Below, one piece after another: positions 1 to 6,032 of a stretch of 9,225 bases of DNA; position 1 is the first letter of the stretch; every line of letters begins with the position of its first letter. The position numbers and the translations under genes are program-made. Below the pieces are notes generated by a model. That model saw only the letters and a list, made by a program, of their open reading frames with translations, did no database searches and was not told the origin of the DNA. This DNA is from an uncultured Roseiflexaceae bacterium (lineage in GTDB: Bacteria; Chloroflexota; Chloroflexia; Chloroflexales; Roseiflexaceae). The stretch is from assembly GCA_903868295.1 (NCBI GenBank), contig CAIPUQ010000575.1, positions 1 to 9,225 on the forward strand, in the 5' to 3' direction.

Positions 1-477
1 CACCCCAATTTGGTCCTGAATGCCACTCTGCAACCCGAGTTCGTGCGTTTCGAGCAGGTGGGCAGCACGGGAAAGCTTCGCTGGTGGTTCGATATGCCCC
101 TGCGCCGCGCGTAATGCACCAATCAAGGCAACCGACACCGCCGCAGAGGTGCCCGTCGAACATCCCGGCGGGATGGAAGAAGACACCGCTATCTCGGCAT
201 CATACGCATCGGGTATCGGATTGGTGGCAATGGCTGCATGGAGCAATGGGTGGCGCGGTGTATCGCCGGGGTAGTGGAGCAACTCCCCGTAGTTGTGCAC
301 TGCGAGCTGTACGGCCTGACGCTCCGTTTGTCGCGTCGAAAGCCGTACCTGCACCACAACCCCGGGATTGACTGCGAGGCTACAGACCACCCCATGGCCA
401 GCAAACCACGTGTCGGTCCATCCGCCGAGGTCGCAGATGCGTATCGGTGCTGTGGCCGTAATGGTGCGTAATGGCAT
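1..477 (-). CDS. GHMP-family sugar kinase, N-terminal part (cut by left edge)
   Basis: This open frame reaches the window edge without a stop, so the C-terminal half is missing. Counting from the ATG at 477, residues 10-22 read APIRICDLGGWTD, the N-terminal substrate-binding motif of GHMP kinases of the HddA/fucokinase/galactokinase type. Residues 103-113 read PPGCSTGTSAA, the glycine/serine-rich phosphate-binding loop (motif 2). Residues 151-157 read SGIQDQI, matching the conserved GG-x-QDQ segment, with Ser for the first Gly. Family members phosphorylate a sugar or sugar phosphate, often at the anomeric position, in the cytoplasm for nucleotide-sugar synthesis; the substrate here cannot be told. 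An in-frame ATG at 507 would add 10 residues. I prefer 477 because the ATG at 507 lies only 3 nt after a long hairpin and has no visible ribosome site, while GACGAG sits 5 nt before 477. It follows the DHA2 pump on the same strand but is probably a separate unit. Confidence 0.85.
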   Translation of the reverse strand, partial: MPLRTITATAPIRICDLGGWTDTWFAGHGVVCSLAVNPGVVVQVRLSTRQTERQAVQLAVHNYGELLHYPGDTPRHPLLHAAIATNPIPDAYDAEIAVSSSIPPGCSTGTSAAVSVALIGALRAAQGHIEPPAKLSRAAHLLETHELGLQSGIQDQIGV

Positions 478-510
478 AGATACTCGTCGTCTCTGATTGG
501 TTGCCATCGT

Positions 511-553
511 ACCACAGGGCACCGTCGCGTGTGTTGCGACGGTGCCCTGTGGT
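511..553 (-). terminator. Perfect 18-bp hairpin after the DHA2 pump gene
   Basis: Bases 511-528 and 536-553 are exact reverse complements (ACCACAGGGCACCGTCGC and its complement) around a 7-nt loop, GTGTGTT. The hairpin begins 15 nt past the stop codon of the pump gene. This position fits a transcription terminator for the marR-pump operon, but neither strand has a U-run after the stem, so it is not a classical intrinsic terminator. It may instead be a transcript-stabilising stem or a site that affects translation of the kinase gene, whose first possible ATG is 3 nt further on. The structure is read directly; the role is inferred. Confidence 0.6.
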
Positions 554-568
554 CAGTCCGGTCCGATA

Positions 569-2389
569 CTACTCGCTGATGACGGGATCGTCACGATTCG
601 TTTTGCGCAGTGGAACTTCCGGCAGCCCAAACAATACCAACACAAATGAAATCACGACTAACCAGATTGCGTCACGATAGATTTGGGTGATGCTGTTGGT
701 AAATGCCTGTTTGATCGCCTGGCCGATGTCGTTACTCAAGCCGACCGCCTTTTTGATGGCTGGTGCACGGCCCGCTTCGATACCAGCCAAGATTGCTGGT
801 AATGCAACAGGATCAATCTGTTCGGACTGAATCTGCACTTTCAACTCGGCAGGAAGCATCGGGTTTGCGACGAGTGCTCCGATTGCTTTCGCATCTTTTT
901 GCACAACTGCTGCGGTGATTTGGGTAGCAATCGTGTCATACTCTGCATGCACCGTGGCCAGCATCGTGTCTTGGAGGGTCATCCCATCGGACGAACCTGC
1001 TGCTGCTTCCTTCAAATCGAACGCATATACTTGCTGACGGTATTCGGTCGGTAATGTGTTGACGATTGGCTCGGTTTGGATTTTGATCTGAGCAGTCAGT
1101 GTCGTTGTGAGGATGACCCCAAACACCGCAGCCCCGACTGCTTGGCCCAACTGCTGAAAGAACTGGCGATTGGCCACCGCGGTGCCCATGTTGGCAAATG
1201 GTACGGCATTTTGCATGGCCAGATTCAACAAAGGGATAGTCGGTCCTAACCCGATGCCCAACAGCAACATCCGCCAGACAACATCCTGCGTTGAACTGGT
1301 AACATCGAGTTGCGTCATCGAGTAGAACCCAATCAACATCATTGCAAAGCCAAACAAGATGAACGGCTTGTACCGTCCGGTTTTGGACACGAGCTGTGTG
1401 GCAACGATGCTCCCCACCACGAAGCTCAACATCAGCGGGATTTGTGATGAGCCAGACTCAGTTGCCGACACACCAGCAACATTAACCAAGAACAACGACA
1501 GAAACAAAAATGCACCGAAGAACGCTGCCCCATTGAGGAACGACGAAATAATCGTCACACTAAATATCTTGTTTTTGAACAGCGATAACTTGATAATCGG
1601 AGATTCTGCTTTCGTTTCGATGTACAGAAATACCGTTCCAAACACGGTTGCCATTACCAGTAAACCGATGATGAGTGCCGAGTCCCACGGATGCAATCCT
1701 TTGTCGAGGGTCAACGCCAACAACAGCGGAACAACTGAAAGCACCAGCGTCATACTGCCGCCCCAATCGATTGCGGCTTTCAATCCACTCGCCAGTGTCG
1801 GCATGGTGCGCCAAATGAACACGAATGCAATAATCCCGACTGGCAAATTGACATAAAATACCCAGCGCCAATTCAAGGTGTCTGTCAATGAACCGCCCAA
1901 AAACGGCCCGAGAATACTGGCTAATCCAAATACCGCTCCAATGAGCCCCATGTACCTCGGGCGATCGGCCGGCGAAAACAAATCAGCCGGGATAGCAAAC
2001 GCGGTCGAGGTCAACGCTGCTGCACCCAACCCTTGGAGTACACGGTAGCCTATGAGTTGGAAGATGTCCTGCGACGTGCCACACAACATCGACGCCAGCA
2101 CAAAGAGCGTTATGCCAGTCAACAACACAATCCTGCGACCGTACAAGTCCGACAGTTTGCCATAAATAGGGATCATGGTGGTGCTAGCCAAAAGGTACGC
2201 GGTCGTTGTCCACGCGACGTATTCGATCCCTTTCAAATCCGCAATAATCGCCGGCATCGCCGTCGAGACGATGGTTTGATCCAACGCAGATAAAAGAAGT
2301 CCTAGCAACACACCCGCCAATATAATGAGTTTCTGACGGTGTGGAAGCGTTTCGGCATAATCGATGCGTTCTGAAATGTGCGTGCTCAA
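569..2389 (-). CDS. DHA2-family (EmrB/QacA-like) 14-TM drug efflux transporter
   Basis: A 606-residue inner-membrane MFS pump, likely a proton/drug antiporter. Signature motifs are present: LDQTIVSTAMPAI at residues 36-48 in TM1 (motif D1 of the 14-helix family), GKLSDLYGRR at 77-86 (motif A, between TM2 and TM3), R116 in YRVLQGLG (motif B) and a motif C at about 155-166 ending GPFLGG. About 14 hydrophobic segments follow. The last two are separated by an unusually long polar, alanine-rich loop at about 434-572, with TM14 at about 574-589. The start is a TTG at 2389-2387, overlapping the TGA of the marR gene (TTGA), with a strong AAGGA ribosome site 6 nt upstream. Overlap and order imply co-transcription with, and control by, the MarR protein. 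Substrates are unknown; family members export cationic dyes, quaternary ammonium compounds and antibiotics. The call of DHA2 pump is secure, the specificity open. Confidence 0.95.
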   Translation of the reverse strand: MSTHISERIDYAETLPHRQKLIILAGVLLGLLLSALDQTIVSTAMPAIIADLKGIEYVAWTTTAYLLASTTMIPIYGKLSDLYGRRIVLLTGITLFVLASMLCGTSQDIFQLIGYRVLQGLGAAALTSTAFAIPADLFSPADRPRYMGLIGAVFGLASILGPFLGGSLTDTLNWRWVFYVNLPVGIIAFVFIWRTMPTLASGLKAAIDWGGSMTLVLSVVPLLLALTLDKGLHPWDSALIIGLLVMATVFGTVFLYIETKAESPIIKLSLFKNKIFSVTIISSFLNGAAFFGAFLFLSLFLVNVAGVSATESGSSQIPLMLSFVVGSIVATQLVSKTGRYKPFILFGFAMMLIGFYSMTQLDVTSSTQDVVWRMLLLGIGLGPTIPLLNLAMQNAVPFANMGTAVANRQFFQQLGQAVGAAVFGVILTTTLTAQIKIQTEPIVNTLPTEYRQQVYAFDLKEAAAGSSDGMTLQDTMLATVHAEYDTIATQITAAVVQKDAKAIGALVANPMLPAELKVQIQSEQIDPVALPAILAGIEAGRAPAIKKAVGLSNDIGQAIKQAFTNSITQIYRDAIWLVVISFVLVLFGLPEVPLRKTNRDDPVISE

Positions 2390-2838
2390 TCGACATCCTT
2401 CGTGATAAATGGGAACGCTGCGGTCAGCGCTGCAGATAACTGCTCAATGACTTCGTTGGGGAGTTTGCTCAGCTGTTCTTCGAGTTGCCGGATGCGCATC
2501 GATTTGAGTTGATTGATCATATAGTCGCCCCGATCATTCAAATAGACACGCCGGACGCGCCGATCCGCTTCGTCCTCGAGACGGTACACCAGCCCATCGA
2601 CCTCGAGCCGGTCGATGAGTTGACTCGTGCTCCCGATGGTCAATCCGAGCGTGTGCGCAATAGTCGAGACCGTCGCCCCGTTGTGCGAATTGAGGTGCTT
2701 CAAGACGACAAAACGAGGTGTCGAGATGTCGTGTGATTGCAGTACTGTCAAAATCTCACCAATCCCGGTCATTGTGACGAGGCCGGCGAATTTTGCGAAC
2801 AATACCGCTAATTCTTGGACACCATGCGGTGGTATCAT
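2386..2838 (-). CDS. MarR-family transcriptional repressor
   Basis: A 150-residue winged-helix regulator, a usual length for MarR. From the ATG at 2838, a dimerisation helix is followed by the DNA-binding domain at about 39-107. The recognition helix is around 67-84 (TIGSTSQLIDRLEVDGLV), and the wing carries DEADRRVRRVYLNDRG at 89-104 with the Asp-x-Arg pattern typical of the family. An ATG at 2871 would add 11 residues, but a near-consensus promoter has its -10 at 2874-2879. The transcript should therefore begin near 2867, downstream of that ATG. The ATG at 2838 has GAGAAG 6 nt before it. The gene overlaps the downstream pump gene by 4 nt, the classic layout in which a MarR protein represses its own operon until a pump substrate or other phenolic or lipophilic ligand binds it. 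Candidate operators lie at 2856-2872 and 2962-2985. The family call is firm; the start is inferred. Confidence 0.92.
   Translation of the reverse strand: MIPPHGVQELAVLFAKFAGLVTMTGIGEILTVLQSHDISTPRFVVLKHLNSHNGATVSTIAHTLGLTIGSTSQLIDRLEVDGLVYRLEDEADRRVRRVYLNDRGDYMINQLKSMRIRQLEEQLSKLPNEVIEQLSAALTAAFPFITKDVD
2396..2400 (-). promoter_or_regulatory. Ribosome binding site fixing the TTG start of the pump
   Basis: The minus strand reads AAGGA, then 6 nt, then TTG. It lies inside the last codons of the marR gene and supports the TTG at 2389, not the out-of-frame ATG at 2396, as the real start of the efflux pump. Confidence 0.75.
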
Positions 2839-2855
2839 GGCAAACTTCTCAATAC

Positions 2856-2872
2856 TATGTGCATACAACATA
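2856..2872. promoter_or_regulatory. Candidate MarR operator over the marR start point
   Basis: An imperfect dyad, TATGT-N7-ACATA. Its right half, ATACAACATA (2863-2872), is identical to the half-site of the perfect palindrome at 2962-2985. It lies next to the predicted -10 (2874-2879) and over the predicted transcription start, where a bound repressor would block RNA polymerase. The assignment to MarR is inferred from position and shared sequence. Confidence 0.55.
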
Positions 2873-2873
2873 C

Positions 2874-2902
2874 TTTGTACCAGAGTGCATTCTCATTGTC
2901 AA
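2874..2902 (-). promoter_or_regulatory. Sigma-70 promoter of the marR-pump operon
   Basis: The minus strand shows TTGACA (2902-2897), a 17-nt spacer and TACAAA (2879-2874). TGG directly before the -10 forms an extended -10 element. The -35 is a perfect consensus match. Predicted initiation is near 2867, giving a leader of about 29 nt to the ATG at 2838. Confidence 0.75.
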
Positions 2903-2961
2903 AATAGGGCACCGTGCTTGTTCCTCTCTTAGATTTGAAAAGTATTTACTGTATTTCTCTC

Positions 2962-2985
2962 GATATGTTGTATATACAACATATC
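2962..2985. promoter_or_regulatory. Perfect 24-bp palindrome, probable MarR operator
   Basis: GATATGTTGTAT is followed at once by its exact reverse complement, with no spacer. The size and symmetry suit a winged-helix dimer such as MarR. It lies 60 bp upstream of the marR -35 element and 98 bp before the DinB-fold gene, so it could control the divergent gene or act as a second site for the repressor. A weak plus-strand promoter (TTTACT at 2945, 17 nt, TTGTAT at 2968) would place its -10 inside the palindrome; this is speculative. Confidence 0.65.
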
Positions 2986-3083
2986 AGCGCGATCGACTGT
3001 ACGGGAACTGCGTTGGTCTGGGTCGCATACCCGTGAGAAAAAGGGTAGAATCAAGGGAGTGACGCAAAATAGAATGAGAATCG

Positions 3084-3596
3084 ATGAATATCGCACGAAT
3101 GTGCCACATGTTGGCCGCCCACGCAGTGACTATTGCCGCGATGACGAGTGATTTGAGCGAAGTCGAGGCTTCAATTACCTATATTGATGGTGCTTGGACG
3201 TTCAAGCAGGTCATGGGGCATCTGTACGACGAGGAACAGTATGATTTCCGCACGCGTGTGTTCCAAACCATGAGCGCTCCCGAATCGCTGCTCCCTGCCA
3301 TCGATCCCGAAGGGTGGATTACGAAACACAATTACTCTGGCCAACTGTTCAGTGTGTGGCGAGATGGTTTTTTGACCGAGCGACGCAACAGCATTGCCTC
3401 TCTCGAGGCATTCACCAAGACCAATTGGGAACAAACGGTCAATGCCGAGCATCTCGTTGGCTTGACGGCTGCGGATGTTTTGTGGTCCTGGGTAACACAT
3501 GACGTGCTCCACATCCGTCAATTGACGGAACTTCGGCACGCCATGATTGCTTCGCAAGCGGGTTCGCACGCTATTGGCTACGCCGGCGAGTGGTAG
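3084..3596 (+). CDS. DinB-superfamily (DinB_2-like) metal-binding protein
   Basis: A 170-residue soluble protein, the usual size for a DinB/YfiT four-helix-bundle domain. It shows the three histidines that hold a divalent metal in this fold: H46 in VMGHLYDEE and H139 and H143 in WVTHDVLHIRQL. Some relatives are thiol-dependent S-transferases (bacillithiol or mycothiol) acting in detoxification; many have no known reaction, so I assign none. The ATG at 3084 is the first possible start, because an in-frame TGA lies at 3075. The ribosome site (TGAGAA) is weak. The gene is transcribed away from the marR operon across a shared 245-bp region with a perfect palindrome, which suggests joint control. 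Its 3' end overlaps the opposite MFS gene by 19 bp. Confidence 0.85.
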   Translation: MNIARMCHMLAAHAVTIAAMTSDLSEVEASITYIDGAWTFKQVMGHLYDEEQYDFRTRVFQTMSAPESLLPAIDPEGWITKHNYSGQLFSVWRDGFLTERRNSIASLEAFTKTNWEQTVNAEHLVGLTAADVLWSWVTHDVLHIRQLTELRHAMIASQAGSHAIGYAGEW

Positions 3597-4882
3597 AGTT
3601 CGCTGGCTTTTTTGGTGCCGATCCGAAAATAGATGAACAACCCTGCGCCGATGAAGTGCAGGGCGGCGGCCACCACTAGCGCCAGCGTGGTTGATGTCTC
3701 ACGCGCCAGCACGGTGCCGATGATTGGTCCGATCAAGCGCACCGCAAACATCACCATGCGTTCTGACGGCATCACTGCGGTCACATATCCCGGTGGGCAG
3801 CTGTCGAGCAAGACGTCCAAAATCACCAATTCGATCCCAGCAGTGCAGATACCCCAGACCGCTGCAAAGAAGATCAACGGTGCCATACTGGTCACCACAG
3901 CGGTGAGCAATGGATAAACACCCAGCCCGATAGCACACACCCACAATATCAACACGCGGGCATTATAGCGGGTCGCAAAATACGACCCCAACGTATACCC
4001 CACAAGCAGGGTCACACTCTGCACCATCGATACGAGACCGATGGCTGCGTCGTCTGCATGCAACACCCGCACCCAATGGAGCGGAAAGAGCGGCAATGCC
4101 ATGGATAAGCCGATTTGGAAGACTGCTTGACATAACACAAAGGTGCGAAACGCAGGAAAACGACGAAAGTTGTCAACCATCGTACGCAGCGCTGCCCCAA
4201 TTGTCGTAGGCGGGATGACTTTTTCGCGGCGTTCGGGTGGGACTTCGTATTTGCGTGCCGGGAAGAACGCCATGGCGATAAACACCGAAGACACGCCGAT
4301 GACGGTTGCATAGCCGTCGACACCTGTGTGCTTTGCCAGGTACAACCCGGCCACATAGACGGCGATGCCGTTACACACACCCAATATCGACCAGCGCAAA
4401 CTCATCAGGAAGTAGCGCCGCTGGACGTCGATAATCGAACCCATCACCACATTGAACACCAAGGTAAGGCTGGTTTGCGGAATCGTTGCGAGTGCAGCGA
4501 TTGCAAGCATCAGCAAGATGGCTGTTTGGGCTTCAAAAAAAAGCGGGACGATTGCCATCAATGGATAACTTATAAACAGCAGGAGCCGGCTCCACGCATA
4601 CCATGGGATAACGGTGGGACTCCGTGCAATCATCATGCCAATCGGCACCGCCAACAACAGACCGGCAACAGCGGGGAGCGACGTAAGCAGTCCGACTGCC
4701 AACGGGTCTGCCCCGAGGCGGGTGAAGAGGACTGGGATGAAGATTTGCACACCTTCGACCACACCAACGCCCATTCCGTCGTACATCCCGCGCGACATGT
4801 TCCGCTCGTCCCCGTCTTTGGGAGCAATCAACCATTCTGGCACACGCAGAATCCGCAACAGTGCGGGTAATTGTGAAAACAT
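3578..4882 (-). CDS. MFS transporter, 12 TM segments
   Basis: A 434-residue integral membrane protein with about 12 hydrophobic helices. There is a polar N-terminal tail of about 35 residues and a charged central cytoplasmic loop at about 206-245 (KYEVPPERREK) between the two six-helix halves. The classical motif A after TM2 is not recognisable (the segment reads IGMMIARSPTVIP), so it belongs to a divergent MFS group and its substrate cannot be named. The frame stays open up to 5242, but the start is set at the ATG at 4882. It has AAGGA 6 nt upstream, and the extra 120 residues would be arginine-rich, non-membrane sequence lying across the divergent glycosyltransferase gene. That gene begins only 49 bp away on the other strand, suggesting linked control. 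The last codons overlap the DinB-fold gene, and the codon pair for K424-K425 forms the U-run of that gene's terminator. Confidence 0.9.
   Translation of the reverse strand: MFSQLPALLRILRVPEWLIAPKDGDERNMSRGMYDGMGVGVVEGVQIFIPVLFTRLGADPLAVGLLTSLPAVAGLLLAVPIGMMIARSPTVIPWYAWSRLLLFISYPLMAIVPLFFEAQTAILLMLAIAALATIPQTSLTLVFNVVMGSIIDVQRRYFLMSLRWSILGVCNGIAVYVAGLYLAKHTGVDGYATVIGVSSVFIAMAFFPARKYEVPPERREKVIPPTTIGAALRTMVDNFRRFPAFRTFVLCQAVFQIGLSMALPLFPLHWVRVLHADDAAIGLVSMVQSVTLLVGYTLGSYFATRYNARVLILWVCAIGLGVYPLLTAVVTSMAPLIFFAAVWGICTAGIELVILDVLLDSCPPGYVTAVMPSERMVMFAVRLIGPIIGTVLARETSTTLALVVAAALHFIGAGLFIYFRIGTKKASELYHSPA
3582..3613 (+). terminator. Intrinsic terminator of the DinB-fold gene, inside the opposing MFS coding region
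   Basis: GCCGGCGA (3582-3589) pairs with TCGCTGGC (3600-3607), an 8-bp stem with one G-U pair and a 10-nt loop. It is followed by six T residues (3608-3613). The stop codon of the DinB-fold gene (3594-3596) lies in the loop. The minus strand has no U-run beyond the stem, so it should act only on plus-strand transcripts. Confidence 0.7.
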
Positions 4883-4899
4883 GCCGCTTCCTTGATAAT
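4871..4899 (+). promoter_or_regulatory. Sigma-70 promoter of the glycosyltransferase-ABC operon
   Basis: TTGTGA (4871-4876), a 17-nt spacer and GATAAT (4894-4899). Predicted initiation is near 4906, giving a leader of about 26 nt before the GTG at 4932. The -35 lies inside the first codons of the divergent MFS gene. Confidence 0.65.
4889..4893 (-). promoter_or_regulatory. Ribosome binding site setting the MFS start at 4882
   Basis: The minus strand reads AAGGA with a 6-nt spacer to the ATG. It is the main evidence for trimming the 120-codon upstream extension of this frame. Confidence 0.8.
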
Positions 4900-4909
4900 G
4901 TTCCTCACA

Positions 4910-4915
4910 AGTATA
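4910..4915 (-). promoter_or_regulatory. Probable -10 element of the MFS gene promoter
   Basis: The minus strand shows TATACT, five of six bases of the consensus -10, about 21 nt upstream of the likely ribosome site. No good -35 is visible at 16-18 nt, so an activator or another sigma factor may be needed. Initiation would fall near 4903, about 3 nt from the opposing predicted start. Confidence 0.4.
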
Positions 4916-4931
4916 CCGCAGGGTGACTACC

Positions 4932-6032
4932 GTGAACCGTCGGTTTGTGCTCTTTATCGCCACGGGTTCGCCCGGCAACATACGTCCAATGATTGCAGCA
5001 GCACGCGCGTGTCGCGTGGCCGGTATCCCGGTGATGTGCAGTACCATCCCGTTATGGGAACACTGGGTACGGGCGCACGGGATCCCATGGCGTGCCCTCT
5101 CTGCTGGTGTCGCAACCCTACTCACCGCTGATCTGCGGTACCCCGACGTAGCGCATGATCTGGGCAGTCGGTCAGTGATTACCAAGCTTCGTACGCGTTT
5201 GGCAGTTTCGCGCGCCCAGACGGTCTTTTCCAACGAACTCACGCAACTGCTCGCTGATGCTTCATTGATTGTCTGTCAACACCCACTCCAGCGCGTTGCC
5301 ACTCATGCAGATGCATTAGGAATACCGTGCATAACGGTGTCACGCTACGGGACGCCACCATCATCGGGTGGTGAGCGAGACCGTCCGGTGCTGTATGCGG
5401 CTTCGCCGGCGTTGAGCGATCCTGCTGTGGTCCAAACCGCGCTCCAACGCATCACGGGTGAGTGGCTGCTCCCCGAACCCGAGGCGCTGGCTGCGCCGTT
5501 AGAACGATTTGTGCGTGTGAACCTCCCGTATGTGATCGTTACCCACGGGGCGTTTTTGGGAGCCTCGGCCCAGCGGGTGGTGCAGATGGCGGCAACCTGT
5601 GTTCGCGATTTGGGGATGCGATGCCTTATTCTCATGCCTGCAGATCTCGAAACCGTCAAATCAGACGAGCAGACGATGACCTGGAGTGGCCCGCTGACCC
5701 ATCAACACGTCATTGCAGGCGCTGCCTGTGTCATACATCCAGGCGGTGCAGGGACGACGCATCGGGTGGTACGGGCAGGTGTTCCAGGGCTTGCGATTCC
5801 GTTATATCCAACAGATGCGTATTGGGCACGGCGCGCTTTGCAGGTACAATTAACGTTAGCAGTATTACAACCCAACGAAGTCACGACGTCGTCACTCAGC
5901 GATGCACTCGCGCACCTGGTGACCGATGTTTCGTACCGTCATCGCAGCCGCCTCATAGCGACCAAGATGGCAGCTGAACATGGTCTTGACCAAATGCTGA
6001 CGGTCGTTCAGCCATACCTAGGAGTGTCATGA
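4932..6032 (+). CDS. GT1/MGT-like glycosyltransferase (GT-B fold)
   Basis: A 366-residue predicted cytoplasmic UGT-type glycosyltransferase, which moves a sugar from a nucleotide sugar to a small molecule or lipid. Numbering from the GTG at 4932, GSPGNIRP (12-19) near the N-terminus is the acceptor-domain glycine loop of the family (commonly GSxGDvxP). IHPGGAGTTHRVVRAGVP (268-285) is the donor-binding box, corresponding to the usual HHGGAGTT...AGVP. The box ends YPTDAYW (292-298), where relatives usually have an Asp-Gln pair (DQPFW-like), so the sugar-contacting Gln seems absent and one residue is missing. Members are commonly about 380-430 residues, so this one is compact. The GTG at 4932 is chosen because AGGG lies 8 nt upstream; a GTG at 4923 would add 3 residues but has no site. 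It overlaps the first ABC gene by ATGA, so both proteins are made from one message. The donor sugar and acceptor are unknown. The family call is firm. Confidence 0.88.
   Translation: MNRRFVLFIATGSPGNIRPMIAAARACRVAGIPVMCSTIPLWEHWVRAHGIPWRALSAGVATLLTADLRYPDVAHDLGSRSVITKLRTRLAVSRAQTVFSNELTQLLADASLIVCQHPLQRVATHADALGIPCITVSRYGTPPSSGGERDRPVLYAASPALSDPAVVQTALQRITGEWLLPEPEALAAPLERFVRVNLPYVIVTHGAFLGASAQRVVQMAATCVRDLGMRCLILMPADLETVKSDEQTMTWSGPLTHQHVIAGAACVIHPGGAGTTHRVVRAGVPGLAIPLYPTDAYWARRALQVQLTLAVLQPNEVTTSSLSDALAHLVTDVSYRHRSRLIATKMAAEHGLDQMLTVVQPYLGVS

Noticed and set aside
189..515. Minus-strand 108-codon frame near the left edge
   Set aside because: It overlaps the GHMP kinase frame, which carries clear family motifs; this one has no recognisable motif and a composition typical of a shadow frame.
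516..525. 10-mer AGGGCACCGT repeated at 516-525 and 2906-2915
   Set aside because: It is short, with no shared flanks and no matching structure at the second site; a chance repeat is likely.
2945..2973. Possible plus-strand promoter for the DinB-fold gene (TTTACT, 17 nt, TTGTAT)
   Set aside because: The matches to consensus are too weak to list as a feature, although its overlap with the palindrome is suggestive.
4328..4870. 180-codon plus-strand frame opposite the MFS gene
   Set aside because: The translation is His/Gln/Pro-rich with no motif and mirrors membrane-helix codons of the real gene on the other strand.
4883..5242. 120-codon N-terminal extension of the MFS frame
   Set aside because: It is arginine-rich and non-membrane, runs antisense through the glycosyltransferase gene, and a strong ribosome site marks the ATG at 4882.
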